Positions 42,398 through 50,285 of a DNA stretch of 64,000 nt are shown piece by piece. The DNA comes from an uncultured Christensenella sp. GTDB lineage: Bacteria > Bacillota > Clostridia > Christensenellales > UBA3700. The notes under the pieces were generated by a model that searched no databases, was not told the DNA's origin, and saw only the letters and a list, made by a program, of their open reading frames with translations. Made by a program: the position numbers and the translations under genes. The first letter of the stretch is position 1, and each line of letters opens with the position of its first letter. Location of the stretch: NCBI GenBank assembly GCA_910579785.1, contig CAJTVJ010000006.1:32941-96940 (forward strand). The letters run 5' to 3'.

Positions 42398-43460
42398 CAG
42401 CAAAAATCTCCTTTGCGATATTGAAGAGACAAAAAAGGTCGTCTACGTAGACAACGATATCGTCAATACCGGCATCGGCGTGGTCATAGACGTGCAAAAC
42501 GTATTTAAATACTTTGGCAAATTGAAAGTGTTGAACGGCATATCGTGTTCTATAAAGAAGGGCGAAAAAGTCGCTATAATAGGACCGTCGGGCAGCGGCA
42601 AGAGTACGTTGCTAAGATGTATGAACTTGCTTGAAGAGCCTACTTACGGCGAGGTGTGGCTTGACAACTATATAATCACGCCCGTCGACCCGTATCTTCA
42701 CAAAAGGATATTGACGACGTCAAAGACGTACAAGAGTCTTTTGACAGATAAGGTCAAGACGTTGATGGGCAAACCTGTCGAAGAAAAGCTTGGATATCAA
42801 GACGCGATCAAGGCTGTCGACGGCAAGACTTTGGACGAATTGTCGGAAGAAGTCATGGCGGATATAAAGCTCAACGACAGACTAAAAAGCAATGAGGGAA
42901 AAGAGTTTTCCAATGCGGTAAAAGACTATCGCAAAAGATATTTTGTCAACATCAACAAGGCGCGACAGAGAGTGGGAATGGTCTTTCAGCATTTCAATCT
43001 TTTCAACAACTTGACGATAATGCAGAATATGATACTCTCACCCGTCCAGCTTGGTCTCAAATCAAAGACGGAAGCCACACAAAAGGCGTTGAAGCTTTTG
43101 GAGAGAATAGGTCTTTTGGATAAAAAGGACGAATATCCGTCCAAACTCTCCGGCGGACAAAAGCAGAGAGTAGCTATCGCAAGGGCGCTTGTGATGGAGC
43201 CTGAGGTGATGTTGTTTGACGAGCCAACTTCCGCGCTCGACCCCGAAATGGTTGGCGAAGTGCTGTCGCTTATTAAAGACTTGGCGGACGAGGGCATGAC
43301 GATGGTCATAGTCACACATGAAATGGGCTTTGCCAAAGAAGTAGCCAACAGGGTATTGTTCCTTGACGGCGGCAGTATAGTGGAAGAAAACACTCCCGAC
43401 GAGTTGTTCAACTATCCGCAAAACGAAAGATTAAAAGATTTCCTATCTAAGGTATTGTAA
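42384..43460 (+). CDS. polar amino-acid ABC ATPase with ~90-aa insertion
   Basis: GTG 42384 is preceded by AAGGAGG at ten bases, overlapping the permease. The 358-residue protein is far longer than the usual ~240 residues of GlnQ-type ATPases. It has a ~30-residue N-terminal extension, then Walker A GPSGSGKST, Q-loop VGMVFQHFNLF, signature LSGGQKQRVAIARAL, Walker B VMLFDEPTSALD and the H-loop VTHEMGFAKE. Between GEVWLDNYIIT and INKARQRVGMVFQ there is an insertion of about 90 residues (nt ~42681-42946), charged and helical, absent from standard members. All catalytic motifs are intact, so the protein should energise amino-acid uptake. The insertion may add a regulatory or partner-binding element. 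Confidence 0.92.
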   Translation: MTEGNSKNLLCDIEETKKVVYVDNDIVNTGIGVVIDVQNVFKYFGKLKVLNGISCSIKKGEKVAIIGPSGSGKSTLLRCMNLLEEPTYGEVWLDNYIITPVDPYLHKRILTTSKTYKSLLTDKVKTLMGKPVEEKLGYQDAIKAVDGKTLDELSEEVMADIKLNDRLKSNEGKEFSNAVKDYRKRYFVNINKARQRVGMVFQHFNLFNNLTIMQNMILSPVQLGLKSKTEATQKALKLLERIGLLDKKDEYPSKLSGGQKQRVAIARALVMEPEVMLFDEPTSALDPEMVGEVLSLIKDLADEGMTMVIVTHEMGFAKEVANRVLFLDGGSIVEENTPDELFNYPQNERLKDFLSKVL

Positions 43461-43509
43461 GCCTTATTTTGGATTTTTACTTTCAGCAATGAAACGTAGT
43501 GACAATTAG

Positions 43510-43538
43510 GGACTGCTTAATTTTAGGCGGTCCTTTTT
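43510..43538 (+). terminator. terminator of amino-acid ABC operon
   Basis: GGACTGCTTAA pairs with TTAGGCGGTCC (two G-U or near pairs) around a short loop and is followed by TTTTT. Confidence 0.75.
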
Positions 43539-43578
43539 GATTTGGTATAAGTAAGTATTTTTAATAATAATATTTAGT

Positions 43579-44592
43579 ATGAAGATAATGCGGTGTCTGC
43601 AAGTTTGTTTTATATACATCGGCGCGATAATAGGCGCAGGCTTTGCAACGGGTCGGGAGATAATGCTGTATTTCGGCGGCAGCGGTATGTTGAGCGGAAT
43701 TGTCGCAGGCGTACTTATGGGCGCGCTGTGCGGAGCGTTTTTGTTGGCGGCAAAGAGTTTTAAAAGATTGACGGGCAGCGACAGAAAGGCGTTGAGGGCA
43801 ATCGGCATATCTATCAAATGCGTGCTGTGGGTATGCACGCTTGCAAGCTTTGTGTGTATGGTCAGCGGCTGCGAGGAGATAATAGAGGGAAGTTTTTCTA
43901 TATCCAACGTCGGACTTTGGACGGGAGTATTAGTCAGCTTTTTAGGGATATGCGAGATGAGCGTAACGCGCAAACTCAATACAGTAATAGTGCCTATGAT
44001 CATGGTGCTGTTGGCAGTGCTGTCCGCTCAGGGAGATATTGCGCCGATAGGCGGCTTTGACAGCGGCAAGGTCTTTGGCTATTGCGGTATGAACGTCATG
44101 ATGGGCGGATATATCATTGCAGAGCAGGAAGAGGAGTATTCGCTTAAAGAGATAATTTTTATCAGCGTGCTTTGCGCGTTTGTATTCGCGCTGTCCATCG
44201 CTTTGGTATATGGCATTTCAATAGATTTTAAGGACGCGTCTATGCCTATATGGGAGTTTGCAAAAAAACACGGTATGTCGTCGCTCAGCGGTATCGTTAT
44301 ATACCTTGCGATATTCTCCACGTTGATAGGCTGCACCAAGTTGATATGTCAAGAAAATTCGTCTGTCAAGATACCAAGGGCTTTCAGCGTGGCAATGCTG
44401 ATAATATTTGCGCTGCTGGCTCTCAAATTCGACTTTGCGACGATAGTGGGGTACTGTTATCCGATAATCGGAGTCGTCGGTATAGCTTACACTGTCTTTA
44501 TGCTTTCACTGCCTTTTATATACGCTTTTGTCGGTATAAAAAAGTCAAAGTCCAATACATATAAGATCAAACAAAAAGTAAATGCTAAATAA
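43579..44592 (+). CDS. YkvI-like membrane transporter
   Basis: The 337-residue protein has about ten membrane helices and starts with IYIGAIIGAGFATGREI, the signature of the YkvI family, which belongs to the amino-acid/polyamine transporter superfamily. Later helices include IVGYCYPIIGVVGIAYTVFM. The substrate of YkvI proteins is not known. No clear SD precedes the ATG, and no promoter was recognised in the 40-base gap after the upstream terminator. It is monocistronic and ends in a shared bidirectional terminator. Confidence 0.8.
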   Translation: MKIMRCLQVCFIYIGAIIGAGFATGREIMLYFGGSGMLSGIVAGVLMGALCGAFLLAAKSFKRLTGSDRKALRAIGISIKCVLWVCTLASFVCMVSGCEEIIEGSFSISNVGLWTGVLVSFLGICEMSVTRKLNTVIVPMIMVLLAVLSAQGDIAPIGGFDSGKVFGYCGMNVMMGGYIIAEQEEEYSLKEIIFISVLCAFVFALSIALVYGISIDFKDASMPIWEFAKKHGMSSLSGIVIYLAIFSTLIGCTKLICQENSSVKIPRAFSVAMLIIFALLALKFDFATIVGYCYPIIGVVGIAYTVFMLSLPFIYAFVGIKKSKSNTYKIKQKVNAK

Positions 44593-44593
44593 A

Positions 44594-44623
44594 AAAGTCG
44601 GTCCCGATATCGGGACCTTTTTA
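44594..44623. terminator. bidirectional terminator
   Basis: GGTCCCGATATCGGGACC (44600-44617) is a perfect palindrome, flanked by an A-run on the left and a T-run on the right. It serves both the YkvI-like gene and the convergent ABC operon on the minus strand. Confidence 0.85.
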
Positions 44624-44642
44624 TATGCGCTGATATACAGCG

Positions 44643-45482
44643 TTATTTTTCGATATTGAGTTTTTTGCTCACGAGTTTTTGGAGCAGAGCGACGAGATAA
44701 TACATACCGCCCGCCAAGAAGCAGAGTATCACTGTGCTTGTCATGACAAGGTCGAGTTTGAATATCTGACCGCCGTAGATTATGAGATATCCCAGACCTG
44801 CATGCGATACCAGGTATTCTCCCATTATAGTACCTACCCAGCACATACCCACGTTGATTTTGAGGGCGTCGATTATGTTGGGTATATTCGACGGCAGGAC
44901 GAGTTTTGTCAACGTCTGCCACTTTGACGCTCCAAGCGTCTGCATGAGCATAAGTTTGCTTTTTTCCACGCTCATAAATCCGCTCAAAGTGTTGAGTATC
45001 GTCACAAAGAGCGAGATAGCGAGCGCCATCGTTATTATTGCCGATTGGTCGGTGCCCATCCAAATGATTATGATAGGACCGAGCGCGATCTTAGGCAGGG
45101 CGTTAAGTACGACTATATAGGGCTCCAACACCCTGCGCACTCCTTCGCACCACCAAAGTCCGATTGCTACCAACGTGCCTATGGTCGTTGCGAGAAAAAA
45201 GCTCACGACGGTCTCCCACAGCGTCACGCCTATATGTTTGGCAAGTTCGCCGCCCTTGACGAGTTCGATAAAGCAATCTATCATTCTCGAAGGGCTTGAC
45301 GAAATAAAACTGTCTATCACTTTGAACTTTGCCAACAGTTCCCACAGCAATAGAAAAATCAAGAGAAGTCCCACCCTTGACAGCGCTATCACGGCATTTT
45401 TTTTCTTCACGCCTTTGATGTATGCGATATGCTCGGGCGAATAGGCTGTGGGGGGACTAGTTTTGCGGGTTTTGTGTTTCAT
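44643..45482 (-). CDS. SsuC/TauC-type ABC permease
   Basis: The 279-residue protein has a basic N-terminus, then about six helices. The EAA-like loop is visible as LMQTLGASKWQTLTKLVLPS (about residues 188-207). This is the family that moves sulfonates, nitrate, bicarbonate or thiamine precursors with NMT1-type binding proteins. GGAGAAAAG precedes the ATG; the start overlaps the end of the ATPase gene by 26 bases. Last gene of a three-gene minus-strand operon. The substrate cannot be set from sequence. Confidence 0.9.
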   Translation of the reverse strand: MKHKTRKTSPPTAYSPEHIAYIKGVKKKNAVIALSRVGLLLIFLLLWELLAKFKVIDSFISSSPSRMIDCFIELVKGGELAKHIGVTLWETVVSFFLATTIGTLVAIGLWWCEGVRRVLEPYIVVLNALPKIALGPIIIIWMGTDQSAIITMALAISLFVTILNTLSGFMSVEKSKLMLMQTLGASKWQTLTKLVLPSNIPNIIDALKINVGMCWVGTIMGEYLVSHAGLGYLIIYGGQIFKLDLVMTSTVILCFLAGGMYYLVALLQKLVSKKLNIEK

Positions 45483-46254
45483 ATCTTTTCTCCGTTGTAG
45501 TTTGCAGATTGCTCCATATCTCGTCGAAGTACGCGCTGAATTTCGGGGATTCCCGTCGTTGAAGCGGCGTAAGTTCTTTGAGTGGCGATACGTCGATTAT
45601 CTTTTTGACTTGGCTGGGTCTTTGCGTGAGTATGATAACTCTGTCGCACAGCGATATTGCCTCGCTGATGTCATGCGTGACGAAGACCGCGCTTTTGTTT
45701 TCGCTTTTGAGTATGGAGTAGACGTCCTCGACGACGTTGAGCCTCGTCTGAAAGTCAAGCGCCGAAAAGGGCTCGTCAAGCAACATAAGTTTGGGTTGCA
45801 TTACCAACGTGCGAATGAGCGCGACTCTCTGCTTCATACCGCCTGATAATTGGTTGGGGTAGAAGTCTTTGAAGTCGTAGAGATTGTACTTTTTAAGCAA
45901 TTCCTTGGCGTACTCTATTTTTTCCGCAGTCTTTTGTTTTTTTATCTCCAAACCCAAGGTTACGTTGCTCAGTATACTTCTCCAAGGCATTAGCTCGTCT
46001 TTTTGCAACATATATCCCGTCATTCCCGAATGGCAGTCTGCTTTCTCTCCGCCGATAAGCACCTCTCCCGAAGACGGGGTGAGTATGCCCGACATAAGGG
46101 AGAGTATCGTCGTCTTTCCGCAGCCGCTCGGACCTACTATCCCAAGCAGTTCTCCCTCGTTGCAGTCAAATGAAAGATTTTGCACCGCGAGAGTTTCGTT
46201 TTTGGAAGTATGGTACGTCAGACTGACGTTTTGCATTTGTAAGATAGTGTTCAT
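45457..46254 (-). CDS. SsuB/TauB-type ABC ATPase
   Basis: A 265-residue ATPase of standard length. Walker A is GPSGCGKTT, the Q-loop region TGYMLQKDEL, the signature LSGGMKQRVALIRTL, Walker B LMLLDEPFSALD and the H-loop VFVTHDISEA. It would power the adjacent permease. AGAGGT lies upstream of the ATG on the minus strand, and the gene starts eight bases after the binding-protein stop. Confidence 0.93.
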   Translation of the reverse strand: MNTILQMQNVSLTYHTSKNETLAVQNLSFDCNEGELLGIVGPSGCGKTTILSLMSGILTPSSGEVLIGGEKADCHSGMTGYMLQKDELMPWRSILSNVTLGLEIKKQKTAEKIEYAKELLKKYNLYDFKDFYPNQLSGGMKQRVALIRTLVMQPKLMLLDEPFSALDFQTRLNVVEDVYSILKSENKSAVFVTHDISEAISLCDRVIILTQRPSQVKKIIDVSPLKELTPLQRRESPKFSAYFDEIWSNLQTTTEKRYETQNPQN

Positions 46255-46262
46255 TTCGACCT

Positions 46263-47264
46263 CTATTTATTGAGTATTTTTTGAGCGATTGACGGGTCAA
46301 AGAGTTTTGCAAAGTCTGCTTTTTTCGTCATGACGCCTGCGTCGATGATGACGTCTTGCAGTAAGTCAAAATCTTCGGCTTTCATTATCGGAGTCGTCGA
46401 ATATGCGTCGATGTCCTTGTATGCCTGTATGGCAGTAGCAAGAGCTTCTTCGCTGGTGCCTGCAAAAGACGGCGCAAGTATCTTGGCGATCTCTTGTGCG
46501 GTGTGCGTATTGACGTAGTCCATAGCTTTGACGATAGCTCTTGTGAACTTTTCCACCTTGTCGGCGTTTTTTGTCATATAGCTCTTTGTCGCCATAAACG
46601 CGGTGAAAGGCATGTCTCCCGCTTGCTCGCCGACAGAGGCTACGATATATCCCTTGCCTTGGCTTTGCATAGCGGACGCCGCAGGCTCAAACATAGTGCA
46701 GTAATCGCCTGTGCCTCCCTCGAAAGCAGGTCCGATGAGATCGAACTGCACGTCGAAGTTGAGAGTATAGTCCTTGCCGTCCACAAGCCCTGCTTTCTTT
46801 ATAGCATATTCCAATGCCATTGCAGGCACGCCGCCTTTTCTTCCGCCTATGACGTTTTTGCCGGCCAGCTCACTCCAAGAGAAGCTGTCGTTGGGCTTCC
46901 TTGCCATGAGGAAAGAGCCGTCCTTTTTTGTCAGCTGCGCAAATATAACGGGGTGGTCGTCTCTGCCTTCGTTGGCGATGTATATTGCAGCTTCGGGACC
47001 CATAAGTCCTATGTCTGATTGACCGGCGATGACAGAAGTCATACACTTGTCTGCGCCGCCGCCGTTGGAAAGTTGGATCTTTATCCCTTCTTCCTCGAAA
47101 TATCCGCCGTCTATCGCCACGTAGAGAGGCGCGTAGAATACGGAATGGGTTACTTCAATGAGTTTTACAGTGTTGCCGTCTTTTTCCGTACAACCTGCCA
47201 TACAGCCCAGACAAGTCGCAAAGACAAGGACAAGGGCAAGTATGATACAAATAGATTTTTTCAT
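46263..47264 (-). CDS. NMT1/SsuA-type ABC substrate-binding lipoprotein
   Basis: The 333-residue protein has a lipoprotein signal (MAGC, Cys25) and the NMT1-type binding-protein pattern: YAPLYVAIDGGYFEEEGI near the front, GQSDIGLMGPEAAIY, then GGRKGGVPAMALEYAIKKAG, and a CTMFEPAA motif. It captures a small organic substrate for the SsuB/SsuC-type partners; sulfonates, nitrate-like anions and thiamine precursors are all transported by this family. AGGAGGT precedes the ATG. It is the first gene of its operon; no thi, ssu or nitrate enzyme gene is nearby. Confidence 0.88.
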   Translation of the reverse strand: MKKSICIILALVLVFATCLGCMAGCTEKDGNTVKLIEVTHSVFYAPLYVAIDGGYFEEEGIKIQLSNGGGADKCMTSVIAGQSDIGLMGPEAAIYIANEGRDDHPVIFAQLTKKDGSFLMARKPNDSFSWSELAGKNVIGGRKGGVPAMALEYAIKKAGLVDGKDYTLNFDVQFDLIGPAFEGGTGDYCTMFEPAASAMQSQGKGYIVASVGEQAGDMPFTAFMATKSYMTKNADKVEKFTRAIVKAMDYVNTHTAQEIAKILAPSFAGTSEEALATAIQAYKDIDAYSTTPIMKAEDFDLLQDVIIDAGVMTKKADFAKLFDPSIAQKILNK

Positions 47265-47446
47265 TATTACCTCCTAAAATCTGTCACTACAATATATGAG
47301 GCAGTCTCCCTGGGCGTTACGGCAAAGAATATGTCGGCTTTGTGAAATTTTTTGCCATTATAGGCGAATATAGCGGCGTAATTGCTTTTGAAATACGTCT
47401 ATTAGCATACAAATTCTTTATATATGTCTAAAAATAAAAAAGGATA

Positions 47447-47475
47447 TTGAAAAGAGAATTTTACTGTGATATAAT
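47447..47475 (+). promoter_or_regulatory. sigma-A promoter of glycerol operon
   Basis: TTGAAA (47447-47452), a 17-base spacer and a perfect TATAAT (47470-47475), about 100 bases before the dehydrogenase start. Confidence 0.75.
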
Positions 47476-47492
47476 GATTAAAACAAATGCGC

Positions 47493-47562
47493 ATAAAGTC
47501 AATCAAAGAGGTTTTGCTTGACTTTATAGGTATTTTAAAAACAAAGATGCCGCTGTTGCGGC
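47493..47562 (+). promoter_or_regulatory. leader hairpins of glycerol operon
   Basis: ATAAAGTCAA (47493-47502) and TTGACTTTAT (47518-47527) form a perfect 10-base stem. A second small stem, GCCGC-TGTT-GCGGC (47549-47562), sits directly before the AGAGGAG ribosome binding site. In Bacillus, glycerol operons are controlled by GlpP antitermination in the leader. A comparable control here is possible but the first hairpin lacks a T-run. Confidence 0.45.
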
Positions 47563-47575
47563 GGAAAGAGGAGAT

Positions 47576-49015
47576 ATGAAAGACGTCATAATTATCGGCG
47601 GAGGCATAATAGGCTGCGCCGTGGCGAGAGAGCTTTCTCGTTTTGAGACAAATATCACGCTGTTGGAGAAATGCGGCGACGTAAGTCAAGGCACGACAAA
47701 GGCAAATTCGGGCATAGTGCACGCAGGCTTTGACGCCAAGCCAAACACTGCAAAAGCCAAGTTCAATCTGCTTGGCAACGTCATGTTTGACAAGCTCAGC
47801 AAAGATTTGGATTTTCCTTTTAAGCGCAACGGCGCCTTAGTGCTATGCTTTGACGAAAAAGAAATCGACGGACTCAAAGAACTTTATGACAGAGGAGTTG
47901 CCAACGGCGTCAGCGGATTGGAGATATTGACCAAAGAGCAGGTCAAGGAGATGGAGCCCAACGTAAGCGACAGCGTCGTGGGCGCGCTGTATGCCAAGAC
48001 GTCCGGCATAGTCAGCCCGTATGAGATGTGCATAGCGTATGCCGAGAACGCAGCTGTCAACGGATGTGAATTTGTATTCGGCAAAGACGTATGCAGTATC
48101 GCAAAAGAGGGCGAGAAGTGGCAGGTGAGAGCAAAAGACGGTACGAGTTATACCGCTGATATGGTCGTCAACTGCGCAGGAGTACACGCCGACGATATCA
48201 ACAATATGGCGTGCGAAGATAAGATAAAGATAATCGCAAGAAAGGGCGAGTATATGTTATACGACAAGTCTTGCGTCGGCTTGGCGCAGAGGACTATTTT
48301 CCAGATGCCGAGCAAGATGGGCAAAGGTGTGTTGGTTGCGCCTACTACGCACGGCAATATAATCACGGGACCCACCGCGTGGGACGTGGAGAACAAAGAG
48401 AGCGTCCGCACTTCTTTTGACGGACTTGCCGAGGTATATGCCAAGTCGCTTATCAGCGTACCGAGTCTTCCCAAGCGCAACGTAATCACTCAGTTTTGCG
48501 GACTGAGAGCGCACAGCGAGGGGGGAGACTTTATTATCGGACAGAGCAAGCAAAAGGGCTTTTACAACGTGGCTGGCATAGAATCGCCGGGACTCACGTC
48601 CGCGCCTGCGATAGGCGTATACGTTGCATACGACATTGCCAAGCTTTTGGGACTTGAAAAGAAAGCAAGATTTGAAGAAAAGCGCAAGGGCATACCGCAT
48701 TTTGCGACAATGACGGACGAAGAGAGAGATGAGCTTATCAAGACAAATCCGCTGTACGGCAAGATAATATGCAAATGCGAGGTCGTCACCGAGGGAGAGA
48801 TAGTCGATTCGATAAGACGTCCTATTGGTGCAAAAGACGTAGACGGCGTCAAGTTACGTACGCGCGCAGGAATGGGCAAATGCCAAAGCGGATTTTGTAT
48901 GGAGAAAGTCATGGAGATACTTGCCAGAGAGCGAGGCGTTGCATTTGAAGATATAGAGAAATGCGACGGCGGAAAGATAGTATTCGGCAAGGTCAAGGAT
49001 AAGAGGAGCGAGTGA
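47576..49015 (+). CDS. glpA: GlpA-type FAD glycerol-3-phosphate dehydrogenase with BFD [2Fe-2S] domain
   Basis: The 479-residue protein starts with the FAD-binding motif IIGGGIIGCAVAREL and the NSGIVHAGFDAKP segment typical of glycerol-3-phosphate oxidases and dehydrogenases. At the C-terminus a BFD-type [2Fe-2S] domain is present (about residues 399-450), with CKC and CQSGFC supplying four cysteines. It would oxidise glycerol-3-phosphate to dihydroxyacetone phosphate. Position in front of a second FAD/NAD oxidoreductase and glycerol kinase supports this over other members (L-2-hydroxyglutarate oxidase type). AGAGGAG lies five bases upstream of the ATG. Confidence 0.87.
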   Translation: MKDVIIIGGGIIGCAVARELSRFETNITLLEKCGDVSQGTTKANSGIVHAGFDAKPNTAKAKFNLLGNVMFDKLSKDLDFPFKRNGALVLCFDEKEIDGLKELYDRGVANGVSGLEILTKEQVKEMEPNVSDSVVGALYAKTSGIVSPYEMCIAYAENAAVNGCEFVFGKDVCSIAKEGEKWQVRAKDGTSYTADMVVNCAGVHADDINNMACEDKIKIIARKGEYMLYDKSCVGLAQRTIFQMPSKMGKGVLVAPTTHGNIITGPTAWDVENKESVRTSFDGLAEVYAKSLISVPSLPKRNVITQFCGLRAHSEGGDFIIGQSKQKGFYNVAGIESPGLTSAPAIGVYVAYDIAKLLGLEKKARFEEKRKGIPHFATMTDEERDELIKTNPLYGKIICKCEVVTEGEIVDSIRRPIGAKDVDGVKLRTRAGMGKCQSGFCMEKVMEILARERGVAFEDIEKCDGGKIVFGKVKDKRSE

Positions 49016-49017
49016 GT

Positions 49018-50274
49018 ATGATAAACAAAAATCTTGTGATAATAGGCGGCGGACCTGCCGGACTTGCCGCGGCTAAGAGCGCGTATGACGCAGGCGAGCG
49101 CGATATTGTGATTTTGGAGAGACAGAGCGAGCTGGGCGGCATACTCAATCAGTGCATACACAACGGCTTTGGACTGCACACGTTCAAAGAAGAGCTGACG
49201 GGACCGGAGTATGCGCAGAGATATATCGACGAGGTGACAAGCCGAGATATAGAATACAAACTTGATACCACTGTGCTTGCGGTAAGCGGCGACAAGGTGG
49301 TGACTGCGGTCAACGAAGTAGACGGACTTTTGAAATACAAAGCCAAGGCGGTGATAGTCGCGTGCGGATGCAGAGAGCGCCCGAGGGGCGGCATCAACGT
49401 CGCAGGCAGCAGGTGCGCCGGAATATTCTCGGCAGGCACGGCGCAGAAGCTGATAAATATCGACGGATATATGCCAGGCAAAGAGGTGGTCATACTCGGC
49501 AGCGGCGATATAGGTCTCATAATGGCAAGGAGAATGACCTTTGAGGGCGCGAAAGTCAAGGCAGTCGTAGAGCTTATGCCGTATTCGTCCGGACTCAACA
49601 GAAATATCGTACAGTGCTTAAAAGACTTTGACATTCCGCTTTTGTTTTCGCATACGGTCGTGGATATCAAGGGCGACGGCAGGATAAGCAGCGTAGTGAT
49701 AGCGCAGGTCGACGAAAAACTTGCGCCGATAATGTCTACTGCGCAGGAGATAGAGTGCGACACATTGCTGCTCAGCATAGGCTTGGTGCCCGAGAAGGAG
49801 CTTGCGGAAAAGGCAGGAGTAAAGATATCGCCTATCACGGGCGGAGCCATCGTCGACGAGAGTATGATGACGTCTGTCGAGGGTATATTTGAATGCGGCA
49901 ACGTCTTGCACGTACACGACCTTGTGGACTTTGTCAGCAAAGAGAGCGAGGACGCAGGTTTGAGCGCGGCGAGATATATCGCAGGCGGCGCGTCGGCAGG
50001 AGAAAAGGTGGCGATAGTGGGCGCGGACGGCGTGAGATACGTCGTACCTCATTATCTGTCAAAGGACGCCGACGTCGGCAAATTGCAGCTTAAAATGCGC
50101 GTTGCCAACGTATTCAAAAACAAAAGACTTGTCGCAGATCTCGACGGAGAGGAGATAATATCTAAGAAAAAGCAGATAGTCACACCGGGAGAGATGGAGT
50201 CGGTGACGCTCACCGCAGAGCAGGTCAAGAAGATTCAGAGCGGCAAGACGCTTACGCTGCGCCTTGCGGATTGA
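49018..50274 (+). CDS. FAD/NAD(P)-dependent oxidoreductase of the glycerol operon
   Basis: ATG 49018 (AGGAG nine bases upstream) is chosen over the GTG at 49012, whose spacing is too short. The 418-residue protein has the FAD motif IIGGGPAGLAAAKSA and GGILNQCIHNGFG near the front. A CGCRERPRGG segment follows, then a second nucleotide-binding motif VVILGSGDIGLIMARRM and FECGNVLHVHDLVDFVS near the C-terminus. This family is found beside GlpA-like and DUF1667 proteins in Clostridia and probably passes electrons from the dehydrogenase to NAD(P) or another carrier. It overlaps neither neighbour beyond adjacent stop/start codons. Confidence 0.85.
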   Translation: MINKNLVIIGGGPAGLAAAKSAYDAGERDIVILERQSELGGILNQCIHNGFGLHTFKEELTGPEYAQRYIDEVTSRDIEYKLDTTVLAVSGDKVVTAVNEVDGLLKYKAKAVIVACGCRERPRGGINVAGSRCAGIFSAGTAQKLINIDGYMPGKEVVILGSGDIGLIMARRMTFEGAKVKAVVELMPYSSGLNRNIVQCLKDFDIPLLFSHTVVDIKGDGRISSVVIAQVDEKLAPIMSTAQEIECDTLLLSIGLVPEKELAEKAGVKISPITGGAIVDESMMTSVEGIFECGNVLHVHDLVDFVSKESEDAGLSAARYIAGGASAGEKVAIVGADGVRYVVPHYLSKDADVGKLQLKMRVANVFKNKRLVADLDGEEIISKKKQIVTPGEMESVTLTAEQVKKIQSGKTLTLRLAD

Positions 50275-50285
50275 GGGAGGGGATT

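Larger units (their letters stand above)
47265..47575. other. divergent regulatory region between NMT1 operon and glycerol operon
   Basis: This 311-base spacer drives two divergent operons. The rightward promoter (47447-47475) and leader hairpins are listed separately. Leftward, TATAAT occurs on the minus strand near 47370 with only a weak -35. The roughly 95-base leader that follows is structured, but I could not match it to a known riboswitch. Confidence 0.5.

Noticed and set aside
47265..47370. TPP or purine riboswitch before the NMT1-type operon
   Set aside because: None of the invariant blocks of these riboswitches could be found in the leader.
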